Below are positions 56,567 to 64,000 of a stretch of DNA of 64,000 bases, in pieces. A program made the position numbers and the translations under genes. Numbering within the stretch: the first letter of the stretch is position 1; every line of letters begins with the position of its first letter. Under the pieces are notes generated by a model, which saw nothing but the letters and a program-made list of their open reading frames with translations, made no database searches and had not been told where the DNA came from. Source of the DNA: JAVJSF01 sp040219555 (GTDB lineage: Bacteria > Actinomycetota > Thermoleophilia > Miltoncostaeales > Miltoncostaeaceae); assembly GCA_040219555.1 (NCBI GenBank), contig JAVJSF010000009.1:496001-560000 (forward strand), written 5' to 3'.

Positions 56567-57117
56567 GGCGCCTGGTCCGCGATGTCATCGTCCCCGTGGC
56601 GGTGGCGATCGCGCTGGCGTTCGTGATCCAAGCGGCCGTGGCCAAGCCCTATGAGATCCCCACCGAGTCGATGGTGCCCACCATCCAGGCCGACGACCGG
56701 ATCATCGCCAACCGTGTCATATACCGCTTCCGCGACATCGAGCGCGGCGACGTGGTGGTGTTCGACCCGCCGCGCTCGGCCAGTCGCTTCTGCGGCGAGA
56801 CCGCCGGCGGGAACATCCCCTTCGTGAAGCGCGTCATCGGGTTGGGGGGCGACACGGTCGAGATCCGTCGCAACGGGCCGACCCTGGTCAACGGGGAGCC
56901 GTTCGACGTCCGCAACGCGCGCCCGAACCCCGCCCAGAAGGGCGAGGACTCGCGCCTGTTCCAGGTGCCCGAGGAGCACATCTTCGTGCTGGGCGACAAC
57001 CGTGCCGACTCGTGCGACTCGCACCAGTGGCCCGACCCGTTCGTCCCCGAGGACAACGTGATCGGCCAGGCGGAGGTCATCTACTGGCCGCTGCCGCACG
57101 TGACCTTCCTGGGCTGA
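56563..57117 (+). CDS. lepB: Signal peptidase I
   Basis: 184 residues. Cleaves signal peptides of Sec- or Tat-exported proteins outside the membrane. One N-terminal transmembrane helix (about 7-27), catalytic Ser36 in IPTESMVPT and catalytic Lys89 in PFVKRVIGLGGD, then HIFVLGDNRADSCDSHQW. Two Cys in the core are unusual. GTG 56563 overlaps the previous stop. Confidence 0.93.
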   Translation: MRRLVRDVIVPVAVAIALAFVIQAAVAKPYEIPTESMVPTIQADDRIIANRVIYRFRDIERGDVVVFDPPRSASRFCGETAGGNIPFVKRVIGLGGDTVEIRRNGPTLVNGEPFDVRNARPNPAQKGEDSRLFQVPEEHIFVLGDNRADSCDSHQWPDPFVPEDNVIGQAEVIYWPLPHVTFLG

Positions 57118-57184
57118 CCCCGGCGGGGTCACCCTCCCGCGGGACTTTCGTCGCCGGCGCTTTACAGCCCCGGCCACGCTGAAT

Positions 57185-57214
57185 ATGGTGGTGGAGCCCG
57201 TCGGCCACCACCAT
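57185..57214. repeat. Perfect inverted repeat upstream of nrdR
   Basis: ATGGTGGTGG-N10-CCACCACCAT ends 3 bp before the TAGCGT -10 of nrdR. The arms are perfect over 10 bp. A DNA-binding site at the promoter is likely; it does not match the AT-rich NrdR-box consensus clearly. Confidence 0.6.
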
Positions 57215-57217
57215 GGA

Positions 57218-57223
57218 TAGCGT
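57218..57223 (+). promoter_or_regulatory. -10 element TAGCGT, leaderless start of nrdR
   Basis: TAGCGT is followed by 6 nt and the ATG at 57230, with no Shine-Dalgarno sequence. Confidence 0.5.
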
Positions 57224-57229
57224 CTGACC

Positions 57230-57841
57230 ATGCTCTGCCCATTCTGCGACAACGCTGAGCACCGTGTGGTGGAGTCGCGTGTGGCCGACGCCAAGGACGC
57301 CATCCGCCGCCGCCGCGAGTGCCAGGGCTGCGCCCGGCGCTTCACCACCTACGAGCGGTGCGAGGAGATGCCGCTGGTGGTGGTCAAGAGCTCCGGAGAG
57401 CGCCAGCCCTTCGACCGCGGCAAGCTGCTGGAGGGCCTGCAGCGCGCCTGCCACAAGCGCCAGGTGCCGACGACGGCCCTGGACCTGGCGGTGCGCGACA
57501 TCGAGGCCGAGCTGCGCAACCGGCTCCGTCAGGAGGTGCGCAGCTCGCAGATCGGCGAGCTGGTGCTGCGCCGCCTGAAGGAGATCGACCAGGTGGCCTA
57601 TGTGCGCTTCGCCTCGGTGTACCGGGCGTTCGCCGACGTGGAGGAGTTCGAGGACGAGCTGGCGCGGCTCGAGCGCGAGCCGCCGCTGCCGCGCGGCCAG
57701 CACCCCCTCGACGATCAGCTGTTCGCGGGCCTCGAGACGCCCGCACTCGCCACCCCGGCACGCGTGCCCCTGCGCGCCCTGCAGGGTGGCCTGCACGACA
57801 CGGACCCGATAGAGGAGATGGTGGATCCCGATGGCGACTGA
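57230..57841 (+). CDS. nrdR: Transcriptional repressor NrdR
   Basis: 203 residues. Zinc ribbon MLCPFCDNAEHRVVESRVAD ... RRRRECQGCARRFTTYER (residues 1-45), followed by the ATP-cone (MPLVVVKSSGERQPFDRGKLLEGLQRAC ... VAYVRFASVYRAFADVEEF). It senses ATP and dATP and represses ribonucleotide reductase genes. Usual length is about 150; here about 50 extra residues after the ATP-cone form a Pro/Leu-rich tail of unknown role. It overlaps nrdJ by 11 bp, so both are translated together. Confidence 0.93.
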   Translation: MLCPFCDNAEHRVVESRVADAKDAIRRRRECQGCARRFTTYERCEEMPLVVVKSSGERQPFDRGKLLEGLQRACHKRQVPTTALDLAVRDIEAELRNRLRQEVRSSQIGELVLRRLKEIDQVAYVRFASVYRAFADVEEFEDELARLEREPPLPRGQHPLDDQLFAGLETPALATPARVPLRALQGGLHDTDPIEEMVDPDGD

Positions 57842-60707
57842 GCTCACCCTCACCGATCGGGCGCTCGGCATCAGCCGGCGCTTCACCCGGCCGGGCGTCC
57901 ACCCCTACGACGAGATCGGCTGGGGCCCGCGCGACGCCCGTATCAGCGAGCCCCCGAAGGGCGACCGCCCCGAGCGCGTTGTGTTCGCTCAAGAAGCCTG
58001 CGAGTTCCCGCTCGACTGGTCCGACACCGCCGTGCGGATCGTGGCCAGCAAGTACTTCCGCTACGGGATGGACGACCCGCGCCGCGAGACGAGCCTGCGC
58101 GAGGTCATCGACCGCGTCGTGGACACCATCCGCTACCACGGGGTCAAGGGCGGCTACTTCGCCGACGACGACGAGGCCGACACCTTCGCCCAGGAGCTGC
58201 GCCACATCCTGGTCACCCAGAAGGCGGCCTTCAACTCGCCCGTATGGTTCAACTGCGGCGTGTCCGTGGCGGCGCGCGACACCGACGCTGATCGCATCCT
58301 CGACGTGGACGACCCGCCCATCGGGCGCGACGAGCCCCAGGTCAATCAGGCCTCGGCCTGCTTCATCCTGTCGGTCAACGACACCATGCCCTCGATCCAG
58401 CGCTGGATCGCCTCGGAGTCGGAGATCTTCCGCGGCGGCTCGGGCGCCGGCGTCAACCTGTCCAACCTGCGCGGCGACGGCGAGCCGTTGTCCAACGGCG
58501 GCCAGGCCTCCGGGCCGGTCAGCTTCATGCGGTGGGCCGACTCGGGCGCGGGCTCCATCAAGTCCGGCGGCGGCACGCGCCGCGCGGCCAAGATGGTGAT
58601 CCTGGACGGTGACCACCCGGACGTCCTCGACTTCGTGCGCTGCAAGGCCCACGAGGAGGCCAAGGCCTACGCCCTCGGCGAGATGGGTTACGACCTGGGC
58701 CTGAACGGCGACGCCTGGCGCTCCATCCAGTTCCAGAACGCGAACAACTCCGTGCGCCTCACCGACGCCTTCTTCCAGCGCGTCGAGGAGGATGGCGACT
58801 GGCAGACGTTGTCGGTGAAGGGCCGCGAGCCCACCTCCGAGATGCCCGCCCGCGACCTCCTGAAGGAGATCGCCGAGGCGGCGTGGGCGTGCGGGGACCC
58901 CGGGGTCCAGTACGAGGACACCATCCAGCGCTGGCACACCAGCCCCAACGCGGGTCGTATCAGCGGGTCGAACCCGTGCTCGGAGTACATGCACGTCGAC
59001 GACTCGGCCTGCAACCTGGCGTCGATCAACCTCATGAAGTTCCTGGACGACGACGGGTCGTTCCGGATCGAGGACTTCCGCCACGCCGTGCGCGTGGTGC
59101 TGACCGCCCAGGAGATCGTGGTCACGCCGGCCAGTTACCCCACCAAGCGCATCGGCGAGAACGCCCGCGCCTACCGCCAGCTCGGGCTGGGATACACCAG
59201 CCTCGGCTCCCTGCTGATGTGCCAGGGGCTGGCCTACGACTCGGACGAGGGTCGCGCCTGGGCCGGGGCCATCACGGCCCTGATGCAGGGTGAGGCATAT
59301 GCCCAGTCGGCCCGGATGGCGGCCCGCGTGGGCGCCTACGACGGGTACGCCGCCGACAAGGAGGCCCAGGACCGCGTGGTGCGCATGCACCGCGACGCCG
59401 TGCTGGACCTTCCCACCGACGGCGCGCGCGCGAGCTACGGCGACCTGCGCTCGGCGGCCTCACAGGCCCTGGACGAGGCCGTGGCGCTGGGGCAGTCGCC
59501 CTCGCGCATCGGCGCCCCCGGGTACCGCAACGCGCAGGTCAGCGTCATCGCCCCCACCGGCACCATCAGCTTCATGATGGACGCCCAGACCACGGGCATC
59601 GAGCCGGCCATCGGGCTGGTCAGCTACAAGACGCTGGTCGGCGGCGGCTACATGAAGCTGGTCAACACCGACGTCGAGCGCGCGCTGACCTCGCTGGGCT
59701 ACACCGGGAACGCGCGCACCGCGATCCTTTCCCACATCGACCAGACCGGCTCGGTGGAGAACGCCCCGGGGCTCCTGGAGGAGCACCTGTCGGTGTTCGA
59801 CTGCGCCTTCGGCGTGTCGGGCGGGCGCACCATCGGCCCCGAGGGTCACGTCCGGATGATGGCCGCCGTGCAGCCGTTCATCTCGGGCGCCATCAGCAAG
59901 ACGGTCAACCTGCCCAACTCGGCGACGGTCGACCACGTGGCCGACATCTACACGCTGGGATGGCGTCTGGGGCTGAAGGCCATCGCCATCTACCGCGACG
60001 GCTCCAAGCGCGTGCAGCCGCTCTCCACCTCCGAGCAGAAGGACGACGCCCCGGTGGAGGTCGTGGTCGCCGCGACCCCCATCCGCCGGCGCCTGCCCGA
60101 CGACCGCGCCGCGCTCACCCACAAGTTCAGCGTGGGCGGCCAGGAGGGCTACATCACCGTGGGCCTCTACGAGGACGGCTCGCCGGGCGAGATCTTCGTG
60201 AAGATGAGCAAGCAGGGCTCCACGGTGTCCGGCCTCATGGACTCGGTGGCCATCGCATGGTCCATGGCGCTGCAGCACGGGGTGCCCGTGGAGAGCCTGA
60301 TCGCCAAGTACATCGACCACCGCTTCGAGCCGTCCGGCTTCACGGGCAACCCCCGGATCCCGATGGCCCGCTCGGTGGTGGATTACCTGGCCCGCTGGAT
60401 GGCCTCCAAGTTCCTGTCGGAGGAGGACCAGCGCACGGCCGGCGTGCTGCCGATGGCCGAGCCGGCGCCGGCCGCGGTCGAGGAACCCGACGGCGCGCCC
60501 GACAACCAGCTCGCGTTCGGCCAGGTCGCGACCGCCGAGCCGGCCGCCGAGGGCGCGGCGGGGTCCGTCATCGCCCGGCCCACCGAGTCGCGGCTGGTGC
60601 TCTCCAGCACCGGGCAGACCTGCACCTCCTGCGGCTCGGCCGACATGGTGCGGGCCGGGTCGTGCCTGACCTGCCGCACGTGCGGGGCCACCAGCGGCTG
60701 CGGCTGA
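57831..60707 (+). CDS. nrdJ: Adenosylcobalamin-dependent ribonucleotide reductase (class II)
   Basis: 958 residues. Makes deoxyribonucleotides with adenosylcobalamin, independent of oxygen. Core signatures are NSPVWFNCGV, NQASACFILSVNDTMPSI (active-site Cys), GGSGAGVNLSNLR, RISGSNPCSEYMHVDDSACNLASINLMKF, the radical Cys-bearing barrel and IAPTGTISFMMDAQTTGIEP, with NLPNSATVDHV. The C-terminal part carries a 100-residue insert and ends in a zinc ribbon, CTSCGSADMVRAGSCLTCRTCG, typical of long actinobacterial NrdJ. No B12 riboswitch is seen upstream; the control element appears to be NrdR and the inverted repeat. Confidence 0.95.
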   Translation: MATELTLTDRALGISRRFTRPGVHPYDEIGWGPRDARISEPPKGDRPERVVFAQEACEFPLDWSDTAVRIVASKYFRYGMDDPRRETSLREVIDRVVDTIRYHGVKGGYFADDDEADTFAQELRHILVTQKAAFNSPVWFNCGVSVAARDTDADRILDVDDPPIGRDEPQVNQASACFILSVNDTMPSIQRWIASESEIFRGGSGAGVNLSNLRGDGEPLSNGGQASGPVSFMRWADSGAGSIKSGGGTRRAAKMVILDGDHPDVLDFVRCKAHEEAKAYALGEMGYDLGLNGDAWRSIQFQNANNSVRLTDAFFQRVEEDGDWQTLSVKGREPTSEMPARDLLKEIAEAAWACGDPGVQYEDTIQRWHTSPNAGRISGSNPCSEYMHVDDSACNLASINLMKFLDDDGSFRIEDFRHAVRVVLTAQEIVVTPASYPTKRIGENARAYRQLGLGYTSLGSLLMCQGLAYDSDEGRAWAGAITALMQGEAYAQSARMAARVGAYDGYAADKEAQDRVVRMHRDAVLDLPTDGARASYGDLRSAASQALDEAVALGQSPSRIGAPGYRNAQVSVIAPTGTISFMMDAQTTGIEPAIGLVSYKTLVGGGYMKLVNTDVERALTSLGYTGNARTAILSHIDQTGSVENAPGLLEEHLSVFDCAFGVSGGRTIGPEGHVRMMAAVQPFISGAISKTVNLPNSATVDHVADIYTLGWRLGLKAIAIYRDGSKRVQPLSTSEQKDDAPVEVVVAATPIRRRLPDDRAALTHKFSVGGQEGYITVGLYEDGSPGEIFVKMSKQGSTVSGLMDSVAIAWSMALQHGVPVESLIAKYIDHRFEPSGFTGNPRIPMARSVVDYLARWMASKFLSEEDQRTAGVLPMAEPAPAAVEEPDGAPDNQLAFGQVATAEPAAEGAAGSVIARPTESRLVLSSTGQTCTSCGSADMVRAGSCLTCRTCGATSGCG

Positions 60708-60735
60708 CCGCCCCGCGGGTGTCGGTGGTGGCGCG

Positions 60736-60757
60736 AGGGGCCCCGTCCGGGGCCCCT
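60736..60757. terminator. Terminator after nrdJ
   Basis: AGGGGCCCC-gtcc-GGGGCCCCT, a perfect 9-bp stem followed by TG T, between convergent genes. Confidence 0.6.
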
Positions 60758-60782
60758 TGTCGTCCATAGCGCCGTCGGGCCG

Positions 60783-61325
60783 TCAGCCCCTGACCCGGAA
60801 GTCCCCGTTGTTGTCGGTGACCGTGACGGTCACCGGGGCGGTGGTGCCGTCGGTGGTCGTCACCTCGCACTGGAACTCGACGCCCTCGCGGATCTCCACC
60901 CGCTCCGGGCAGGTGATCGACTGCACGGTCACCTGCGCCTCGCGCTCGATGATCGGCGTGGCCCGCTCCTCGTAGAACGAACCCGGCACCACCGCGCGCG
61001 TGATCTCCCAGCGGTAGTCAGCCGCGTCGTTCTCCTCGTCGACGGCGGTGATCTCGCCGCCGAACTCCAGGTCCACCCCGCCGCTGTTGACGCCCTCGCA
61101 CCGGATCGGCGCGCCCACCTCGGCCTCGGCGCCCCGGCAGGTCATCTCGGCGAGGGTCAGACCGGGGAAGCGCTCCTCGTACTGCTCGGTGATCCCGGCG
61201 GCGATCTCGCCGCCCGACAGCGACGGATCGCCGCCGACGCTCACCTCCGCACTGCAGGCCGCGAGTCCCGCCGTCATCGCGACGACGGTGATGCAGGCGA
61301 GGCCTCTCCTGATCCGGCTGTGCAT
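60783..61325 (-). CDS. DUF4333-type lipoprotein
   Basis: 180 residues. Lipoprotein signal peptide with lipobox LAACS (Cys about residue 24). The mature part has two copies of a DUF4333-like domain: one with LTLAEMTCRGAEAEVGAPIRCEGVNSGGVDLEFGGEI (about 57-93), the other with VTVQSITCPERVEIREGVEFQCEVTTTDGTTAPVTVTV (about 131-168), each with a Cys pair likely in a disulfide. Such proteins sit on the outer face of the membrane; function unknown. GAGGGAG is the ribosome site. Confidence 0.8.
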   Translation of the reverse strand: MHSRIRRGLACITVVAMTAGLAACSAEVSVGGDPSLSGGEIAAGITEQYEERFPGLTLAEMTCRGAEAEVGAPIRCEGVNSGGVDLEFGGEITAVDEENDAADYRWEITRAVVPGSFYEERATPIIEREAQVTVQSITCPERVEIREGVEFQCEVTTTDGTTAPVTVTVTDNNGDFRVRG

Positions 61326-61475
61326 CCGGTCTCCCTCTTGGTCGTGAGCCCGCGGCCACCGCCGCGCCCGAGAGCGCCGGGACCGGGGCCGCCCGCATCG
61401 GGGCGCCCCACCGGCCCGGGCGTCATGCGGGGAAGCTTCTCAGGCGGCGTCGTCGCCGTCCACGCCCGGGGTCGC

Positions 61476-62255
61476 TCAGTCCTCGCCCCAGCCTCCGGCC
61501 TGACGCCAGAGGGGCTCCTGGTGGAAGCGGCCGGCCAGCACCACGCCGAGGCCGTACAGCAGCACCTGGGGCACCATGAGGAGGAACATGCTGACGGGGT
61601 CCCCGCCGGGCAGCACCGCCGCCACGGCCGCGATGGCGACGATGGCGACGCGCCAGTTGCGCTTGTAGAAGTCGGCGTCGGTGAGCCCCATGCGCGCCAG
61701 CCCGGCCATGACGGCCGGCAGCTGGAACATCAGCCCCGCGCCCAGGGTGAGGGCCATCACGAAACCGAAGTACGAGGCGGCGCGCAGGTCGCCGCTGAAC
61801 GAGTCGTCGCCGAAGCCCAGCAGGAACTTCAGCGCGAAGGGCAGGACCACGGTGAAGCCGAATGCCAGGCCGGCGACGAACAGGCTCACCAACGAGCCCA
61901 CGACGGCCATGCCGACCCGCTTGGAGTGCTCCCCCACGGCCGGCGCGATGAAGGCGTACACCTGGTAGGCGAGGACCGGCAGGACCACCAGCGCGGCCGC
62001 CCACAGAGAGACCTTCAGGCTGGTGAAGAACGGCTCGGTGGGGGACAGCGTGATGAGCTTGCCCGAGTCGTCGGGCAGCGGCCACGTGAGCAGATCGATG
62101 ATGTGGCCGTGCACCGCGTACATGCCGGCGAAGGCCACCACCAGCGCGACGGCGCTGACGATGAGCCGCCGCCGCAACTCGTCGAGGTGCCCCACCACGC
62201 TCAGGCGCTGGTCGGGCCCCAGACGGCGGGTGCCCCTGGGGAGGACGCGGGGCAT
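61476..62255 (-). CDS. tatC: Sec-independent translocase TatC
   Basis: 259 residues with six transmembrane helices. Conserved features are HLDELRRRLIVSAVALVVAF, SPTEPFFTSLKVSLWAA, PVLAYQVYAFIAPAV, the Glu in VGEHSKR and PFALKFLLGFG. TatC recognises twin-arginine signal peptides and exports folded proteins. CGGAGA upstream of ATG 62255. Follows tatA by 27 bp. Confidence 0.95.
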   Translation of the reverse strand: MPRVLPRGTRRLGPDQRLSVVGHLDELRRRLIVSAVALVVAFAGMYAVHGHIIDLLTWPLPDDSGKLITLSPTEPFFTSLKVSLWAAALVVLPVLAYQVYAFIAPAVGEHSKRVGMAVVGSLVSLFVAGLAFGFTVVLPFALKFLLGFGDDSFSGDLRAASYFGFVMALTLGAGLMFQLPAVMAGLARMGLTDADFYKRNWRVAIVAIAAVAAVLPGGDPVSMFLLMVPQVLLYGLGVVLAGRFHQEPLWRQAGGWGED

Positions 62256-62282
62256 CCGCCGGTCTCCGGTGGGTGCCGGCGG

Positions 62283-62594
62283 CTAGGCCGAGCGGTGAGC
62301 GGCGGTCCGGGTCTCCTCCTCAGGCACCGGATCGTAGGCGTCGCCCTGGGCGACGATCGAGTCGAGCGACTCCGGCGCGCCGGCGAACGGGGAATCCGGG
62401 TCGACGGGGGCCTCGGCGGTGGTGGCGGTGGCCGAGGAGGCGGGGGCGGGGGCCTCCTGCCCGGTCAGACCGCCCTTGAAGTCGCGGATGCCCTTGCCCA
62501 GGTTGCGGCCCAACTCGGGGAGCTTCTTGGGCCCGAAGACGAGCAGCGCGATCGCCAGGACGATGATGATCTGAAGCGGGGAGATGTCGAACAT
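62283..62594 (-). CDS. tatA: Sec-independent translocase TatA/E
   Basis: 103 residues. One transmembrane helix (LQIIIVLAIALLVFGPKKLPELGRNLGKGIRDFKGGL), a following amphipathic helix and an acidic Pro/Ala-rich tail. Forms the export pore with TatC. No separate TatB gene is visible, so this single TatA may serve both roles. AAAGG lies 7 nt upstream of ATG 62594. Confidence 0.94.
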   Translation of the reverse strand: MFDISPLQIIIVLAIALLVFGPKKLPELGRNLGKGIRDFKGGLTGQEAPAPASSATATTAEAPVDPDSPFAGAPESLDSIVAQGDAYDPVPEEETRTAAHRSA

Positions 62595-62829
62595 GGTGAG
62601 CCTTTCCGGGAACGGGGGGACGCCGGGGCGGCGTGGGCCCCCTTGCGCGGATGCCGGTCGGTCCTCCGGCGGTTCCTTCGGCCCGCCGTTGTCGCCGGCG
62701 GGGGTCCTGCACCGATTGCGGGTCGGTCACATCGCGTGGAGGGACCGTCTGGAAGTGCCTACGCCCGGGCCGCCGGGGCGGATCACACCGATGTTCCGGC
62801 GGGCCGCCCCGGGCCGCGGGGGGATCCGC

Positions 62830-63315
62830 TCAGGCCGCGGCCGCGCGACAGTCCGGGCAGCGTCCGCGGAGCACCACGTCGTGGCCCTCCACCGTGAAGT
62901 CCGAGGCGCCCGCGGCGCCCTCGATGGCTCGCTCCAGCATCGGGTCCTCGAACGGGTGCACCTCGCCGCAGCCCACGCAGACGATGTGGTGGTGGTGCTC
63001 GCCCCCGGGAAGGGCGGGCTCGAACCGCGAGATGCCCCCGCCCAGGTCCAGGCGCTGCACCAGGCCCAGGCTCACCAGGAGGTCCAGCACCCGGTAGACG
63101 CTGGCGATGCCCACCCGCCGGCCGTCGGCGCGCAACTGGTCGAAGATCTCCTGGGCGGACCGGCAACAGTCCTGGGCGGCGAGCGAGTCGATCACCGCCT
63201 GGCGCGCGCCCCCGGCGCGGTGTCCCGCCCGTTTCACGGAGCCCGAAGCGTGGGTCGCCCACTCCTCGGGGGTGCGGGTGGGGTGGTGCGCGTGCGCGTG
63301 CATCCCGCCGATCAT
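62830..63315 (-). CDS. Fur-family metal- or peroxide-responsive regulator
   Basis: 161 residues. The N-terminal His-rich extension (MHAHAHHPTRT) precedes the winged helix (SAQEIFDQLRADGRRVGIASVYRVLDLLVSLGLVQRLD), then FEPALPGGEHHHHIVCVGCGEVHPFED and CPDCR, the dimerisation and zinc-ligand region. Fur, Zur and PerR cannot be told apart reliably here. The start may be ATG 63315 or the ATG four codons later. Confidence 0.88.
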   Translation of the reverse strand: MIGGMHAHAHHPTRTPEEWATHASGSVKRAGHRAGGARQAVIDSLAAQDCCRSAQEIFDQLRADGRRVGIASVYRVLDLLVSLGLVQRLDLGGGISRFEPALPGGEHHHHIVCVGCGEVHPFEDPMLERAIEGAAGASDFTVEGHDVVLRGRCPDCRAAAA

Positions 63316-63346
63316 GCCACGTACGGCCGCCGGGCCGGCACCGCGG

Positions 63347-63523
63347 TCAGCGCCCGGCGCGTCCCCCGCGGGGCACCACCAGCATCGCCGCCACGAGCGC
63401 CATGGTGATCAGGGGCATCCCCGCGGCCCAGCGCAGGCTGCGGGAGCGCACCACCCGCCGGCGCGCGATGCCGACCCCGGCGCGAGCCGCCAAGCGCAGG
63501 ACGATGGGAGGTGGGGTCCGCAT
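63347..63523 (-). CDS. Small membrane protein of 58 residues
   Basis: Basic N-terminus (RTPPPIVLRLAARAGVGIARRRVVRSRSLRWAA) then one hydrophobic segment (GMPLITMALVAAMLVV) and a basic end. No family recognised. The frame is free of stops and has no other gene in its place, but start and reality are uncertain. No strong ribosome site. Confidence 0.4.
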   Translation of the reverse strand: MRTPPPIVLRLAARAGVGIARRRVVRSRSLRWAAGMPLITMALVAAMLVVPRGGRAGR

Positions 63524-63557
63524 GGGGGCATCATGACAACCGGCGCGGGCCCCGCGC

Positions 63558-63589
63558 TACCCTGACCCGGGGTCGCAGAACGCGACCCC
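63558..63589 (+). promoter_or_regulatory. -10 TACCCT and 5' hairpin before the dehydrogenase gene
   Basis: TACCCT (63558-63563) would start transcription about 63570, so the mRNA would open with the hairpin GGGGTCGC-agaac-GCGACCCC (63569-63589), a perfect 8-bp stem, 20 bp before the ATG at 63610. Confidence 0.4.
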
Positions 63590-63609
63590 ACGCGAACCGG
63601 GAGAGCGGC

Positions 63610-64000
63610 ATGAGGCTGGACGGCACCCACGTATGTGTGACCGGCGCATCGCGCGGCCTGGGAGAGGCGCTGGCGCGGGCCCTCCACGCGCGCGGGGCCC
63701 GTCTGAGCCTTGTGGCCCGCTCCGAGGAGCCGCTGCGCAGACTGGCCGATGAGGTCGGCGGGTGGGCGGTGCCGGCCGACCTCACCGACACGGCCGTCCT
63801 GGGAGGCCTCATCGCCCGCGTGGAGCGGGAGGCGGGGGCACCGGTGGACCTGCTGGTCAACAACGCCGGGATCGACGCCACAGGCGGCCTGGCCGACGCC
63901 GACCCCGAGGAGCTGGCGCGCATGGTCCACCTGAACCTGCTGGTCCCGGTGGAGCTCAGCCGCCAGGTGCTGCCCGGCATGCGCCGGCGCGGCCGCGGCC
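63610..64000 (+). CDS. Short-chain dehydrogenase/reductase, cut by window edge
   Basis: 130 visible residues. Rossmann start VTGASRGLGEALARAL (about 10-25) and NNAGIDATGG (about 83-92), the classical SDR NNAG motif. The catalytic YxxxK would lie beyond the edge. GGGAGAG lies 4 nt upstream of ATG 63610. Substrate unknown. Confidence 0.9.
   Translation, partial: MRLDGTHVCVTGASRGLGEALARALHARGARLSLVARSEEPLRRLADEVGGWAVPADLTDTAVLGGLIARVEREAGAPVDLLVNNAGIDATGGLADADPEELARMVHLNLLVPVELSRQVLPGMRRRGRG

Noticed and set aside
57170..57229. A cobalamin riboswitch before the B12-dependent reductase
   Set aside because: Only about 110 bp separate lepB from nrdR, the conserved B12-box is not visible, and the -10 lies 6 nt from the start codon, leaving no leader.

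Overview
The window is about 72% G+C, with dense coding, frequent GTG starts, almost exclusive TGA stops and many 4-base start/stop overlaps. The gene set combines a B12-dependent ribonucleotide reductase with NrdR, glutamine synthetases of types I and III, GAF-ANTAR antiterminators, a SigB/SigF-type sigma factor, a CGNR regulator, a DUF4333 lipoprotein and an L,D-transpeptidase. This suggests a deep-branching actinobacterium, possibly Thermoleophilia/Solirubrobacterales. That placement is inference from gene content; no rRNA is present.

Layout: 1-1865 GDP-mannose dehydratase and an NAD-dependent epimerase/reductase (cut at the left edge). 1969-7075 a secreted orphan protein, a MoxR ATPase/VWA pair, a flippase-like membrane protein and malic enzyme. 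7098-10429 a glycosyltransferase/cupin pair, an ABC-2 permease without an ATPase, a TPR protein and a small membrane protein. 10587-24801 a complete 14-gene complex I operon, nuoA to nuoN, closed by a strong hairpin. 24850-26038 a graveyard: three copies of a 12-bp motif, a deleted DUF4143 ATPase and a frame-disrupted membrane protein. 26039-28962 a metallophosphoesterase and a DUF4474-like protein that share a C-terminal aegerolysin-like domain. 29102-33843 two half-size TSUP proteins, trehalose phosphatase, L,D-transpeptidase, thioredoxin and a kinase-like protein. 33917-39316 GSI, GSIII and a divergent PucR-type regulator. 39476-46482 a collagen-like secreted protein, a zinc-ribbon protein, pabB/pabC and a siroheme nitrite/sulfite reductase with a long C-terminal extension. 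46599-50164 a signalling island of sigma factor, a small protein and three GAF-ANTAR proteins in a row. 50231-57117 hydrolases, a CGNR regulator, polyprenol-phosphate glycosyltransferase, O-antigen-ligase-like protein and signal peptidase I. 57230-63610 nrdR-nrdJ, a DUF4333 lipoprotein, tatC, tatA and a Fur-family regulator, then the start of a short-chain dehydrogenase at the right edge.

Themes: nitrogen assimilation (nitrite/sulfite reductase, GSI, GSIII, PucR), envelope and sugar-nucleotide work (gmd, glycosyltransferases, ligase, L,D-transpeptidase), protein export (lepB, tatA, tatC) and respiration (nuo).

Two sequence-level patterns recur. First, a TANNNT hexamer lies 6-8 nt upstream of eleven start codons that lack a Shine-Dalgarno sequence, which suggests leaderless mRNAs. 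Second, several gaps between co-directional genes are filled exactly by mini-ORFs whose start overlaps the upstream stop and whose stop overlaps the downstream start (nuoH/I, nuoL/M and the ANTAR island).
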